Assembly (NCBI RefSeq): GCF_000955955.1
Contig: NZ_JYJG01000141.1
Span: forward strand, 1-50,220
Length of the DNA stretch: 50,220 bases
From: Lentzea aerocolonigenes
GTDB taxonomy: Bacteria; Actinomycetota; Actinomycetes; Mycobacteriales; Pseudonocardiaceae
Direction: 5' to 3'
Part shown: positions 16,965 to 25,633 of the stretch, one piece after another
How positions within the stretch are numbered: position 1 is the stretch's first letter
Layout of the letters: each line of letters begins with the position of its first letter
Notes under the pieces: model-generated
Told to the model about the DNA's origin: nothing
What the model saw: only the letters and a program-made list of their open reading frames with translations
The model's database searches: none
Translations under genes and position numbers: made by a program

Positions 16965-17789
16965 TCAGCGGGCACTGAAGCCGCCGTCGACGGTCAGCAT
17001 CGATCCGGTGACCTGCTTCGCGTCGTCGGAGGCGAGGTAGACGACGGCGGCGGCCACGTCGTCAGGCTCGATCAGCGCGTTCATCGGTTGTGCTTCCACG
17101 AACGTCTTTTCGTGCTCGTGGACGGGTACCTCGAGTGCGCGGGCGATCTCGGCGAGCATCGCGCCCTCGAACTCCGGCACGTCGCGCACCGAGCCAGGGC
17201 ACACGGCGTTGACCCGCACCTTCATCGGCGCGTAGTCCAGCGCGGCGGCCTTGGTCAGGCCGACGATGCCGTGTTTGGCGGCGACGTAGCCCGCGAAGTG
17301 GCGATAGCCGACCAGGCCCGCGGTGGACGCGACGTTGATTATGCTGCCGCGCCGTCGTTCGCACATGCCCTCCGCGACCTCGCGCATCACCCGCCACGCG
17401 CCGGTGAGGTCCACGTCGATCATCAGCGACCACTCGTCCTCGGTGATCCCGTGGACCGGTCTGCCCGACGGCGCGGCGATGCCCGCGTTGTTCACCACCA
17501 CGTCGATCTGCCCGAACCTGTCGATCGCCGACGCGACCATCCGCCGCACCGACTCGCCCGAGCGCACGTCGGTCTCCTCGACCAGAACGGCGGAACCCTC
17601 GTGGCGGCACAGCTTCGCGGTGTGGTCGAGCTGGCTGCGCGAGCCGAGCGGGTACGGCACGCCGCCGACGTCCGCGCAGACGTCGGAGAGCACGAGGTCC
17701 GCACCCTCCTGAGCGCACCGCACGGCGATGGCCCTGCCCAGGCCGCGGGCCGCGCCGGTGACGAGCACGACCTTGCCGGTCAGCCTCAT
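16965..17789 (-). CDS. Short-chain dehydrogenase of the mycofactocin-associated type
   Basis: This 274-residue Rossmann-fold oxidoreductase has TGAARGLG (11-18), NNAG (100-103) and the catalytic set Ser155, Tyr168, Lys172. After beta-strand 2 it carries a long insert at about 36-72 (DVCADVGGVPYPLGSRSQLD and on). This insert is typical of the SDR subfamily that holds NAD(H) tightly and is served by the redox peptide mycofactocin. The classical SDR ending (VTGSMLTVDGGF) is present. A good AGGAGGG precedes the ATG. It lies between the type II thioesterase and the A-T gene; as I recall, ramoplanin has the same thioesterase, NAD-oxidoreductase, A-T order. Possible substrates are the Thr hydroxyl on the A-T protein or a hydroxyacyl lipid; the sequence does not decide. 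Confidence 0.82.
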   Translation of the reverse strand: MRLTGKVVLVTGAARGLGRAIAVRCAQEGADLVLSDVCADVGGVPYPLGSRSQLDHTAKLCRHEGSAVLVEETDVRSGESVRRMVASAIDRFGQIDVVVNNAGIAAPSGRPVHGITEDEWSLMIDVDLTGAWRVMREVAEGMCERRRGSIINVASTAGLVGYRHFAGYVAAKHGIVGLTKAAALDYAPMKVRVNAVCPGSVRDVPEFEGAMLAEIARALEVPVHEHEKTFVEAQPMNALIEPDDVAAAVVYLASDDAKQVTGSMLTVDGGFSAR

Positions 17790-17799
17790 CGGACCCTCC

Positions 17800-18492
17800 T
17801 CACAGGACAGTGCTGCTGATCAGCCGGAGCAGCGCGGGCGCGGCCTCGGTCAGGTACATGTGGCCACCGGGCACCTCGACGTGCTCGAAGTCGGCGGAGG
17901 TCGCTTTGCTCCACCCGGCGGCGTCCTCATAGGACACGAGCTCGTCGTCCTCGCCGCGGATCACCGTGATGGGTGCCGCCAGCGGCAGATCGGTGCTGGG
18001 CACGTAGTTCTCGTGCATCTCGACGTCCGCGCGCAGCGTCGGCAGGATCATCTCCCGCATCTCGGGGTCCTCCAGCGCCTCGTGGGTGTAGCCGGCGAAC
18101 TCGGAGACCCGCGCCAGGAACGCGTCGTCGGTCAGGCCGGTGGCGCGGTGTTCCCGTCCGGCGGCCGGTGCGGGTGAGCCGCTGGCGAACAGGCGCACCA
18201 GGGTGAGATCCGGGTCGGTGACCAGCCGGTGCGCGAGCTCGTGGGCCAGCACGGCGCCCAGGCTGTGCCCGAAGAGAGCGATCCTGCGTTCCTCGCCGAG
18301 GAGCTCGGGCAGCCGCGCGTGCAGGTCGTCGACGGCGAGGCCGACGTCGCGGTGCGGGTCGAGGTCGATGAGGCGTTCACGGCCGGGCAGCTGCAACGGC
18401 ACGACGCGCAGGGCGTCGCCCGCGATCGCCTGCCACGGTTGGAAGAACGAGGCGCCCGCACCCGCGTAGGGCAGGCACACCAGGGTGGTCAT
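17800..18492 (-). CDS. Type II thioesterase
   Basis: This 230-residue alpha/beta hydrolase removes wrong or stalled acyl groups from carrier domains. It shows the family start LVCLPYAGAGASFFQPW, then LPGRE, the nucleophile elbow FGHSLGA with the active Ser, a lid region, and the His in PGGHMYL near the end. The length matches external thioesterases. Its ATG overlaps the permease stop (ATGA), so it is translationally coupled to the exporter genes, and the dehydrogenase follows after 10 bases. Besides proofreading it might help handle Thr between the free A-T protein and the A-less module, but the known transferase for such a step (SyrC) uses Cys, and this protein has Ser. Confidence 0.9.
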   Translation of the reverse strand: MTTLVCLPYAGAGASFFQPWQAIAGDALRVVPLQLPGRERLIDLDPHRDVGLAVDDLHARLPELLGEERRIALFGHSLGAVLAHELAHRLVTDPDLTLVRLFASGSPAPAAGREHRATGLTDDAFLARVSEFAGYTHEALEDPEMREMILPTLRADVEMHENYVPSTDLPLAAPITVIRGEDDELVSYEDAAGWSKATSADFEHVEVPGGHMYLTEAAPALLRLISSTVL

Positions 18493-19283
18493 CGAGTGGT
18501 CCTCCTGCGGTAGCGCCACACGGACAGTGCGGCGAACAGAACGATGAGCAGTGCGCAGACGCACACGGTGTAGGTGACCGGGTGCACGGCCGCCCAGCCG
18601 TGCGGCACCCGGAAGCCCGGTGGCGCCGGATTGCCGAACAGAGAGCGCAGGGCGTCGCCCAGGCCGCTGACGGGACTCCAGCTGGCGACGGCCTCGAGCG
18701 GGCCGGGCAGCGTCGTGGTGACCACGAAGCCGGACGACACGAAACTGGCCGGGAACAGCCAGATCAGGCCGAGACTGCCGGCCACCTGGACGTTCGGCGT
18801 CACCAGCGCGATGAACGCACCCACCCACGACAGGGCGAACGCGAAGAGCAGGCACAGTGCGAATCCGGCGGCGATCTCCAGCGGCCCGGTGTGCGGGCGC
18901 CAGCCGATCGCCAGGCCGCACAGGGCGGTGACGGCGAGGCTCACGGAGGTGTTGACGAGGTCGGACGTCGTGCGTCCGGCCAGCACCGCGAGCCGTGGGA
19001 TCGGCAACGTGCGGAACCTGTCGACCATGCCGTCCTGCAGGTCCAGCGCGAGACCCACGGCGGTGTAGGACGCCGTGAAGATCGCGGCCTGGGTGAGCAG
19101 ACCGGCGACGATGTACTCGCGGTAGGCCTGGCCGCCCAGGCTGCCGCCGAACACGAAGCCGACCAGCGTCGTGAACATGACCGGCTCGATCAGGGTGGAC
19201 GCGATCAGCATCGGGCGGCGGCGCAGGTGCAGCTGGTTGCGCCAGAAGATGTCCGCACCGGCCGACAACACGGAGGTGGTCAC
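18489..19283 (-). CDS. ABC-2 type transporter permease (DrrB-like)
   Basis: This 264-residue membrane protein has about six hydrophobic segments and the ABC-2 pattern of drug exporters: a charged N-terminus, LIEPVMFTTLVGFVFGG, LDLQDGMVDRFRTLPI, and a late SSGFVVTTTLPGPLEAVA loop. It is the membrane half of a DrrAB-like exporter. The GTG start at 19283 overlaps the ATPase stop (GTGA), and its own stop overlaps the thioesterase start. It probably exports the lipopeptide and confers self-protection; the substrate is inferred from location. Confidence 0.9.
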   Translation of the reverse strand: MTTSVLSAGADIFWRNQLHLRRRPMLIASTLIEPVMFTTLVGFVFGGSLGGQAYREYIVAGLLTQAAIFTASYTAVGLALDLQDGMVDRFRTLPIPRLAVLAGRTTSDLVNTSVSLAVTALCGLAIGWRPHTGPLEIAAGFALCLLFAFALSWVGAFIALVTPNVQVAGSLGLIWLFPASFVSSGFVVTTTLPGPLEAVASWSPVSGLGDALRSLFGNPAPPGFRVPHGWAAVHPVTYTVCVCALLIVLFAALSVWRYRRRTTR

Positions 19284-20272
19284 GCCCGCACCTCCTGGCG
19301 CGCGGTCAGGCGGAGGAAGACGTCGTCGAGCGTCGGTCGTTGCACGCCGATCTCCACGATCGCCTCTTTGTCCACAGTAGACAGAACGATGGCGAGTGCG
19401 GCGGGGCCGTCCGCGGTGGTCGCGGCGATCCGGCGGATCCGCGGCTCGACCTCCGGAGCCGAGCCGGTGGCGTCGGCGACCGCGGCCGCGGCGGCGGCGA
19501 GGCTGTGGCCGTCGGCGAGCCGGAGCACCAGGCGGGTGAGGCCGGCGGCCGACTTCAGCTCGTCGGTGGTGCCCTCGGCGACGATCCGGCCGTGGTCGAC
19601 CACCGTGACGCGGTCGGCGAGCCGGTCGGCCTCCTCCAGGTACTGGGTGGTGAGCAGGACGGTGGTGCCCGCGGCGGTGAGGCCGCCGATCGACTCCCAC
19701 ACGTCGAGCCTGCTCTCCGGGTCCAGCCCGGTGGTGGGTTCGTCGAGGATCACCACCGGTGGGTTGCCCAGCAGTGCGGCGGCGAGGTCGACCCGGCGCC
19801 GGGTGCCACCGGAGTAGGTCGACACCAGCTGGTTCGCCTTGAGCTCCAGGCGGAAGCGGGCGAGCATCTCCTCGGCGGCGCGCCTCGCTGCTCGTCGGCG
19901 CATCCCGCGCAGCTTGGCGATGAGGTGGAGGTTCTCCAAGCCGGTCAACAGGCCGTCGACGGCGGCGTACTGGCCGGCGACGCCGACACTGGCGCGGACC
20001 TCGTCGCCCTTCGTCACCACGTCCCAGCCGTTCACCACCGCGGTGCCGGACGTGGGTGGCAGCAGCGTCGTGAGCACCCGCACCAGCGTCGTCTTCCCGG
20101 CACCGTTGGGTCCGAGCAAAGCCCGCACCTCGCCCGCGTTGATATCCACGTCAATGCCGGCGAGTGCTTCCGTGCCGCCTGGATATCTCTTTCTCAGATT
20201 TCGGGTGCGAACCACCGGTCCGTCCGATTCGCGCACGGTCCACCAACTTCTGTGCAGCGTTGAATTGCCCAT
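19280..20272 (-). CDS. ABC transporter ATP-binding protein (DrrA-like)
   Basis: This 330-residue ATPase has Walker A LLGPNGAGKTT, a Q-loop (VGVAGQYAAVDGLLTG), signature TYSGGTRRRVDLA, Walker B VVILDEPTTGLD, and the C-terminal extension of daunorubicin-type exporters (RPTLDDVFLRLT). The signature is a variant of LSGGQ, as usual in DrrA. ATG 20272 was chosen; an in-frame ATG at 20335 would add an unconserved N-terminus without a ribosome site. It is the first gene of the minus operon and shares a divergent promoter region with the acyl-AMP ligase. Together with the permease it forms the cluster's likely export pump. Confidence 0.9.
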   Translation of the reverse strand: MGNSTLHRSWWTVRESDGPVVRTRNLRKRYPGGTEALAGIDVDINAGEVRALLGPNGAGKTTLVRVLTTLLPPTSGTAVVNGWDVVTKGDEVRASVGVAGQYAAVDGLLTGLENLHLIAKLRGMRRRAARRAAEEMLARFRLELKANQLVSTYSGGTRRRVDLAAALLGNPPVVILDEPTTGLDPESRLDVWESIGGLTAAGTTVLLTTQYLEEADRLADRVTVVDHGRIVAEGTTDELKSAAGLTRLVLRLADGHSLAAAAAAVADATGSAPEVEPRIRRIAATTADGPAALAIVLSTVDKEAIVEIGVQRPTLDDVFLRLTARQEVRA

Positions 20273-20379
20273 CTTCCGAAACTTCCGAAGAAAGCTCAAC
20301 GCTTCTCCGAGAGTTTCGGACAGGCCCTGTCTCAACTGGTGTTTTGCTTGCCGGATGCCGACGTTAGCACTGCTTCCTG

Positions 20380-20416
20380 ACGAGATCCTGAGGGGATCCT
20401 GTGATGCGGATCTCGT
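20380..20416. promoter_or_regulatory. Operator-like inverted repeat in the divergent promoter region
   Basis: ACGAGATCC (20380-20388) and GGATCTCGT (20408-20416) are exact inverted copies with a 19-base spacer. The spacer holds another GGATCC, and GATCCTG occurs twice (20384-20390, 20395-20401). The site lies midway between the two operon starts, so one regulator could control both. Confidence 0.5.
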
Positions 20417-20470
20417 GGCGAGAACAGTCGAATTCGGGTCTATCGTTGGTGCGGAAAGGCGGGGGTGGAA

Positions 20471-22198
20471 ATGGTAAACGGGACTTTAATCTCCGTTCTG
20501 GGAACTCGTGTCGAATGCGATTCGACAAGCGATGCGCTGCTCTATATGTCCGATTTGGGAGACATTCGGCGGAAAGATTACGTAAACCTGGACAGAACGG
20601 CGCGTGCCGTGGCGGTATGGCTGCGGGAGCACTGCGCGCCGGGCGACCGGGTGCTGCTGCTGCATCCCGCCGGCCTTGAGTTCTCTTCCGCGTTCTTCGG
20701 GAGCTGCTACGCCGGGACGATCGCCGTGCCCGCGCCGGTGCCCGGCAGGTACCAGCACGAACGCCGCCGGCTCACCGGCATCGCCAGGAACGCGGGCGTC
20801 CGCGTGGTGCTGACGGACCGCGCCAGCCTGCCCCAGGTCGAGAAGTGGGTGGCCGAAGCGGGCCTGTCCGACGTCGTGTGCCGGGCCACCGACGACGAGA
20901 TGGGTGACCCGGGGGCGTGGCGGCCGCCGGAGATCTCGCCGGACGACATCGCGTTGCTGCAGTACACCTCCGGGTCGACCAGCGAGCCCAAGGGCGTGAT
21001 GGTCAGCCACCGCAACCTGCTGTCCAATGTGGACGCGATCATGACCGCGGCCGGTGTCGACTCCGGCTGCCGCAGCGGTGGCTGGATCCCGCACTACCAC
21101 GACATGGGACTGATCGGCCTGCTCCTGACCGGTGTGCTGCGCGGCAGGGGATTCGCCTTCATGGCGCCGATGGCGTTCCTGCGCAGGCCGCACCACTGGC
21201 TGCGGATGATGCAGGACCTCGACGTGAACATGAGCGCCGCACCGGACTTCGGTTACGACCTGTGCGTGCGCCGGGTCACCGACGAGCAGCTCGCCGAGCT
21301 GGACCTGTCCGGCCTGCGCGCCGTGGTCAACGGCTCCGAGCCGATCCGCTCGGCCAACCTCACCCGCTTCTGCGACCGCTTCGCCGCCGCGGGGTTCCGC
21401 GCGGAGGCGTTGCTGCCGATGTACGGCCTGGCCGAGGCGACGCTGATGGTCACCGGCACGTCCGGGCGTCCGCCGCTGCGCCGGTCGTTCGACGTCGCCG
21501 CTTTGGAACGCGGCAGGCTGGTAGCCGACGATCAGGGGCGAGAGCTCGTCGGATGCGGAGGCCCGAACGAGGTCGACGTCGCGATCGTCGACCCGCGGAC
21601 ACGTGCAACGCTGCCGTCCGGGCGGATCGGCGAGATCTGGGTGCGTGGCGGCTCGGTCGCCGGCGGTTACTGGGACAACCCCGACGCGACCGCCGCGACC
21701 TTCGACGCCAGGACGTCCGGTGGTGACGGGCCGTATCTCCGCACCGGCGATCTCGGCGGCTTGCACGACGGCGACCTGTACGTCACCGGCCGGCTGAAGG
21801 ACACGCTGGTGCTGCACGGGCGCAACCTCCACCCGCACGACATCGAGGACGTCGTACGGACGGAGCACGAGGAACTGCACGGGTTGCACGGCGCGGTCTT
21901 CACGGTGCCGGGCGCGCACGACGAGGAGCAACTCGTCGTGGTGCACGAGATCCGCACCACCTGGGGTGAGCAGCGGCTCGCCGAGGTCGCCGCGTCGATG
22001 AAGCAGACGGTCACCCGCGAGTTCGGGACGGCGGTCGGGTCGGTCGTGCTGGTGCGGCCTTCGGCGGTGCGCCGGACGACCAGCGGCAAGATCCAGCGGT
22101 CGGCGATGCGCGACCTCTACCTCGCCGATGAGCTGGAACCGGTGCTGCGCAGCGAGGACGCCCAGCTGACGGCCGCACGTGCGGTGGTGGCCAGATGA
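20471..22198 (+). CDS. Fatty acyl-AMP ligase (FAAL) for lipid initiation
   Basis: This 575-residue ANL-family enzyme makes an acyl adenylate and passes the fatty acid to an acyl carrier protein, here probably the one at 25388. It has LLQYTSGSTSEPKGVMVSH, the FAAL-type WIPHYHDMGLIG, the YGLAEATLM region, YLRTGDLG, and the C-terminal SGKIQR with its Lys. ATG 20471 is used; a GTG six bases earlier is possible. Codon 6 is TTA (20486-20488), a rare leucine codon that in actinomycetes ties translation to the bldA tRNA. The first 45 codons are also less GC-rich than the rest. It is the first gene of the eight-gene plus operon and overlaps the next gene (ATGA). Confidence 0.9.
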   Translation: MVNGTLISVLGTRVECDSTSDALLYMSDLGDIRRKDYVNLDRTARAVAVWLREHCAPGDRVLLLHPAGLEFSSAFFGSCYAGTIAVPAPVPGRYQHERRRLTGIARNAGVRVVLTDRASLPQVEKWVAEAGLSDVVCRATDDEMGDPGAWRPPEISPDDIALLQYTSGSTSEPKGVMVSHRNLLSNVDAIMTAAGVDSGCRSGGWIPHYHDMGLIGLLLTGVLRGRGFAFMAPMAFLRRPHHWLRMMQDLDVNMSAAPDFGYDLCVRRVTDEQLAELDLSGLRAVVNGSEPIRSANLTRFCDRFAAAGFRAEALLPMYGLAEATLMVTGTSGRPPLRRSFDVAALERGRLVADDQGRELVGCGGPNEVDVAIVDPRTRATLPSGRIGEIWVRGGSVAGGYWDNPDATAATFDARTSGGDGPYLRTGDLGGLHDGDLYVTGRLKDTLVLHGRNLHPHDIEDVVRTEHEELHGLHGAVFTVPGAHDEEQLVVVHEIRTTWGEQRLAEVAASMKQTVTREFGTAVGSVVLVRPSAVRRTTSGKIQRSAMRDLYLADELEPVLRSEDAQLTAARAVVAR

Positions 22199-23790
22199 AG
22201 GTCGCCGAGCTGGAGGCGTTGCTCAGCGCCCACGAACACGACGCCTGGTCGCCGGAGTTCCTGGCGGCACACGACGATCACGACAGGTTTCCCGCCGAGG
22301 CCGTCGCCGTGCTGGACGAGGCCGGGTTCGGGCGGAACTACGTGCTCGACCGCGACAGCTCGTTCCCCGGGATGACCGCGCTCATCCGCGCGGTGGCGCG
22401 CCGGGACCTGACGGTGGCGATCGCGCACGGCAAGACGTTCCTCGGTTCGGCCCCGGTGTGGGTGGCGGGCACGGCCGCGCAGGTTTCCGCGCACGCGGAC
22501 CGGGTGCGCGCCGGTGAGGTCGTCTGCTGGGGCCTGACCGAACGGGACCACGGTGCCGACCTGCTCGCCGGCGAGTTCGCCGCGGCTCGCCTCGACGACG
22601 GCTGGCGGCTCGACGGCGAGAAGTGGCTGATCAACAACGCGACCCGGGGCGGCACGGCATGCGTGCTCGCCAGGACCGATCCCCAGGGTGGCGCCAGGGG
22701 TTTCAGCGTCTTCCTGGTCGACAGGAGCCGCCTCCCGGAGGACGCGTGGCAGCCGTTGCCGAAGGTGCTGACCCACGGCATCCGGGGTGCGGACATCAGC
22801 GGATTCGCGGCGCAGGGCGCTGTCGTCGGCGACGACGCGCGGGTCGGCGAGGCCGGCGACGGCATCACCGTGGTCCTCAAAGCCCTGCAGCTCACCAGGA
22901 TCGCGTGCAGCGGCCTGTCGCTGGGCGCCGCGGACCACGCGCTGCGGATCGCCCGCGACTTCGCCACCGGCCGAAAGCTCTACGGGAGGCTGCTCGCCGA
23001 CGTGCCGCACGTGCGGCAGATCCTCGGCCGGGCGGCTGCCACCGCGCTCACCGCGGAGGCCGTCGCCGTGGTCGCGACCCGCTCGGTGCACGCGCTGCCC
23101 GGCGAGCTCAGCGTCGTCTCGGCCATCGCCAAGGCGTTCGTGCCGACGCAGGTGCAGCGGCTGCTGGGATCGGTGGCCGAACTGCTCGGCGTGCGCGGGT
23201 TCCTGACCTCGGCGCCCGGCACGGGGTTCGCGAAGCTGGAGCGCGACCACCGCATCTGCGGCATCTTCGACGGCAGCACCGCGGTCAACCGCGCCGCGCT
23301 GCTCGCCCAGATGCCCCGGCTCGGCCGGTTGCTGCGCGCCGAGCGCCTCGACGCGGACGGCTTGCGGACCACTGCCCGCCTGGACGCCGGACTTCCCGCG
23401 TTCGACCGGGACCGGCTGGTGCTCACCTCGCCGACCGGCTGCTCGCTCGTCCAGTCGTTGCCAGCCGTCGCGTCGTGGGCGCCGGACGTGCTGACCGAGG
23501 TGGACGGGTTGGCGGAGACCGCGGCGGCGTTCGTACCGGCGATCGGTGGACTGCCCAGCGAGGCGTTCGACCTCGCCGCACGGTACGAGCGGGCGTACGC
23601 CATCGCGTGCTGCCTGCACCTGTGGTCGGAGAACCACCAGGACAGTCTCTTGTGGACGGACGGGCTGTGGTTGCGCGCCTGCCTGGCGGTGCTGCTCGGC
23701 CGGGACGACGAGGAGGCGTTCGACGCGATGGCCGCGGTGCTGCTGGACTGGAAGACGCCGGCCTTCTCGATCCTGGGAGAGGCGGCGTGA
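22195..23790 (+). CDS. Acyl-CoA dehydrogenase homologue 1 (acyl desaturation)
   Basis: This 531-residue protein is an acyl-CoA dehydrogenase with a C-terminal extension. The FAD-binding core has CWGLTERDHGADL, WRLDGEKWLINN, and RGFSVFLVDRS; GRKLYGRLLADVPHVRQIL marks the helical domain. Where most relatives have the catalytic Glu (YEGT), this one has Asp: RICGIFDGSTAVNR. The last 150 residues are unlike standard dehydrogenases. Ramoplanin and enduracidin clusters carry two such enzymes beside a FAAL and an ACP to place double bonds in the side chain; the same set is present here. The likely substrate is the ACP-bound fatty acid. It overlaps the FAAL stop and abuts the second copy (TGATG). Confidence 0.85.
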   Translation: MKVAELEALLSAHEHDAWSPEFLAAHDDHDRFPAEAVAVLDEAGFGRNYVLDRDSSFPGMTALIRAVARRDLTVAIAHGKTFLGSAPVWVAGTAAQVSAHADRVRAGEVVCWGLTERDHGADLLAGEFAAARLDDGWRLDGEKWLINNATRGGTACVLARTDPQGGARGFSVFLVDRSRLPEDAWQPLPKVLTHGIRGADISGFAAQGAVVGDDARVGEAGDGITVVLKALQLTRIACSGLSLGAADHALRIARDFATGRKLYGRLLADVPHVRQILGRAAATALTAEAVAVVATRSVHALPGELSVVSAIAKAFVPTQVQRLLGSVAELLGVRGFLTSAPGTGFAKLERDHRICGIFDGSTAVNRAALLAQMPRLGRLLRAERLDADGLRTTARLDAGLPAFDRDRLVLTSPTGCSLVQSLPAVASWAPDVLTEVDGLAETAAAFVPAIGGLPSEAFDLAARYERAYAIACCLHLWSENHQDSLLWTDGLWLRACLAVLLGRDDEEAFDAMAAVLLDWKTPAFSILGEAA

Positions 23791-25367
23791 TGCAGCTCGA
23801 GAAGCTCTTCGGCGCCCTGGACGACCCGGCGAACCCGACCGGTGCCGCCGCGATCCTGGCCGCCGACGAACGTGGCGAGATGCTCGCCGCCGGTGAGGCC
23901 GTGCTGGCCGACTACTGCCTGAACGCGGAGTTCGTCCCAACGGCGCTGGGTGGCCGTCTCGACGACCTGGAGCGCCTCGTCGAGGTGATGCGCACGGTGT
24001 ACCGGCGTGATCCGGTGCTCGGCCTGGGCTACGGCGCCAGCTCGCTGATCGCCGGTGTGCTGGCGTGGACCGCCGGTTCGCCCGCACAGACCGAGAAGGC
24101 TGCGAAGCGACTGCTTTCGGGCGAGAGGATCGCCGTCGCGGTCCACGAGCTGGCGCACGGCAACGACATGACCGGCATGGAGCTGGCCGCGACCCCGGCC
24201 GCCGACGGCTGGTTGCTCAACGGCCGCAAGGAAGTCGTCACCAACATCCAGCGCGCGCAGGCGGTCGTGGTGTTCGCGCGGACCGATCCGAAACCGGGAC
24301 CGCGCAGCCACACGCTGATGCTCGTCGAACGCGCTTCCGGTGACGGGACGACGGACCTGCCGAGGTACGCGACGTCCGGGATGCGCGGCCTGCAGCTGGG
24401 CGGGCTGGAGTACGACGACACGCCCGCGTCCGCGCTGGGACCGGTGGGATCCGGGCTGGAGCAGGCGCTGCGGGCGTTGCAGGTGACCCGCACGGTCCTG
24501 CCCGCGATGGCCACCGCCGTGCTCGACACCGGCCTGCGTCTCGCGGTCACCCACCTGTCACGGCGAAAGCTGTACGGCGGGACGGCGATCGAGCTGCCGC
24601 ACGTGCGGTCTGTGCTGGCCGGGGTGTTCGCCGACCTGCTGAAGGCCGAGGCGATCGCCGCGGTCGGCACCCGCGCGCTGCACGTCGTCCCCGGTTCCAC
24701 CGCCGTGTACTCGTCGGCGGTCAAGTTCGCGGTGTCCAAGCTGGTGCTGGACGCGATGGATCGGCTGTCCGAACTGCTCGGCGCGCACTTCTACCTGCGT
24801 GAGGGACCGATCGCGCTGTTCCAGAAGCTGCTGCGGGACCTCGCACCCGTCGGCTTCGGGCACATCGCGCGGGCGGCGTGCCAGATGAGCCTGCTGCCGC
24901 AGCTGCCGTTGCTGGCCCGCCGGTCGTGGCGGACCGAGGTCGAGCCCACCGGCCTCTTCCGCGGCGACCTGCCGGAGCTGCGGTTCGACCGGCTCGCGCT
25001 GCACGCCGCCGGCCAGGACCCGCTGGCCGCCTCGCTGGCAGCGACGTTGCAGGACAACGGGATCCCGCGCGAAGTGCGGGCCACCGCCGAGGCGGACCTG
25101 GCCGACCTGACCGGCCTGGCCGAGATCTGCGCGCGGCTGCCCATCGCGGAGCTCGGCGTCGACGCCCCCTCTCGCTACTACGACCTCGTCACGCGGTACG
25201 TCGACCTGCTCGTGCGGATCAGCCGCGTGCAGCTGTGGCGGCACAGCGACGACGGGTTCCTCGCCGACCCGGCGTGGTTGTCCTCGCCCGGCGCGTTGCT
25301 GGCCGAGCTGCTCGACCGCCACCGCGACCACCGCTACTTCGGCCTCTCCGGCCACCAACTCGTCTGA
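23790..25367 (+). CDS. Acyl-CoA dehydrogenase homologue 2 (divergent)
   Basis: This 525-residue protein is paralogous to gene 22195 and shares its length and the long C-terminal extension. Recognisable parts are VAVHELAHGNDMTG, GWLLNGRKEVVTN, and SRRKLYGGTAIELPHVRSVL. The usual catalytic stretch is replaced: after LLRDLAPVGFGHI there is no Glu or Asp at the expected place. It may use another residue, pair with homologue 1 as a heteromer, or bind substrate without catalysis. ATG 23790 overlaps the previous stop by one base, and GGGAGAGG lies upstream; a GTG three bases earlier is in frame. Its role is inferred to be the second desaturation or assistance to the first. Confidence 0.8.
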   Translation: MQLEKLFGALDDPANPTGAAAILAADERGEMLAAGEAVLADYCLNAEFVPTALGGRLDDLERLVEVMRTVYRRDPVLGLGYGASSLIAGVLAWTAGSPAQTEKAAKRLLSGERIAVAVHELAHGNDMTGMELAATPAADGWLLNGRKEVVTNIQRAQAVVVFARTDPKPGPRSHTLMLVERASGDGTTDLPRYATSGMRGLQLGGLEYDDTPASALGPVGSGLEQALRALQVTRTVLPAMATAVLDTGLRLAVTHLSRRKLYGGTAIELPHVRSVLAGVFADLLKAEAIAAVGTRALHVVPGSTAVYSSAVKFAVSKLVLDAMDRLSELLGAHFYLREGPIALFQKLLRDLAPVGFGHIARAACQMSLLPQLPLLARRSWRTEVEPTGLFRGDLPELRFDRLALHAAGQDPLAASLAATLQDNGIPREVRATAEADLADLTGLAEICARLPIAELGVDAPSRYYDLVTRYVDLLVRISRVQLWRHSDDGFLADPAWLSSPGALLAELLDRHRDHRYFGLSGHQLV

Positions 25368-25387
25368 ACTCTCCAGAGGGAACCATC

Positions 25388-25633
25388 ATGCAGGACGTCC
25401 GCACGTGGCTGATCCAGCGCGTCGCCACCTACCTCCGCCGTGACGCCGACGGCATCGACACCTCCCAGCCGCTCACCGAGTACGGGCTCGACTCGCTCAC
25501 CGCGCTCGCCATCTCGACCGACATCGAGGACGAGTTCGGGCTCGAGCTCGACCCGGCGCTGACCTGGGACCACCCGAGCATCGACGCCCTCGCCACCGTG
25601 CTGACCGCGATGATCGAGGAGAAGGTGTCGTGA
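25388..25633 (+). CDS. Acyl carrier protein for the lipid starter
   Basis: This 81-residue acidic carrier protein has the phosphopantetheine site Ser36 in YGLDSLTAL and the helix III pattern [10 protein letters not shown]. The LDSL form is typical of fatty-acid or polyketide-type carriers rather than NRPS T domains (GGHSL). AGAGGGA precedes the ATG. Its stop overlaps the NRPS start (GTGA), which puts it just ahead of the starter condensation domain. It most likely receives the acyl group from the FAAL, presents it to the dehydrogenases, and delivers it to module 1. Confidence 0.92.
   Translation: MQDVRTWLIQRVATYLRRDADGIDTSQPLTEYGLDSLTALAISTDIEDEFGLELDPALTWDHPSIDALATVLTAMIEEKVS

Noticed and set aside
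18489..19700. Longer permease frame starting near 19700
   Set aside because: The first 139 residues are an Arg/His/Pro-rich shadow of the ATPase gene. The GTG at 19283 overlaps the ATPase stop and begins the real ABC-2 sequence.
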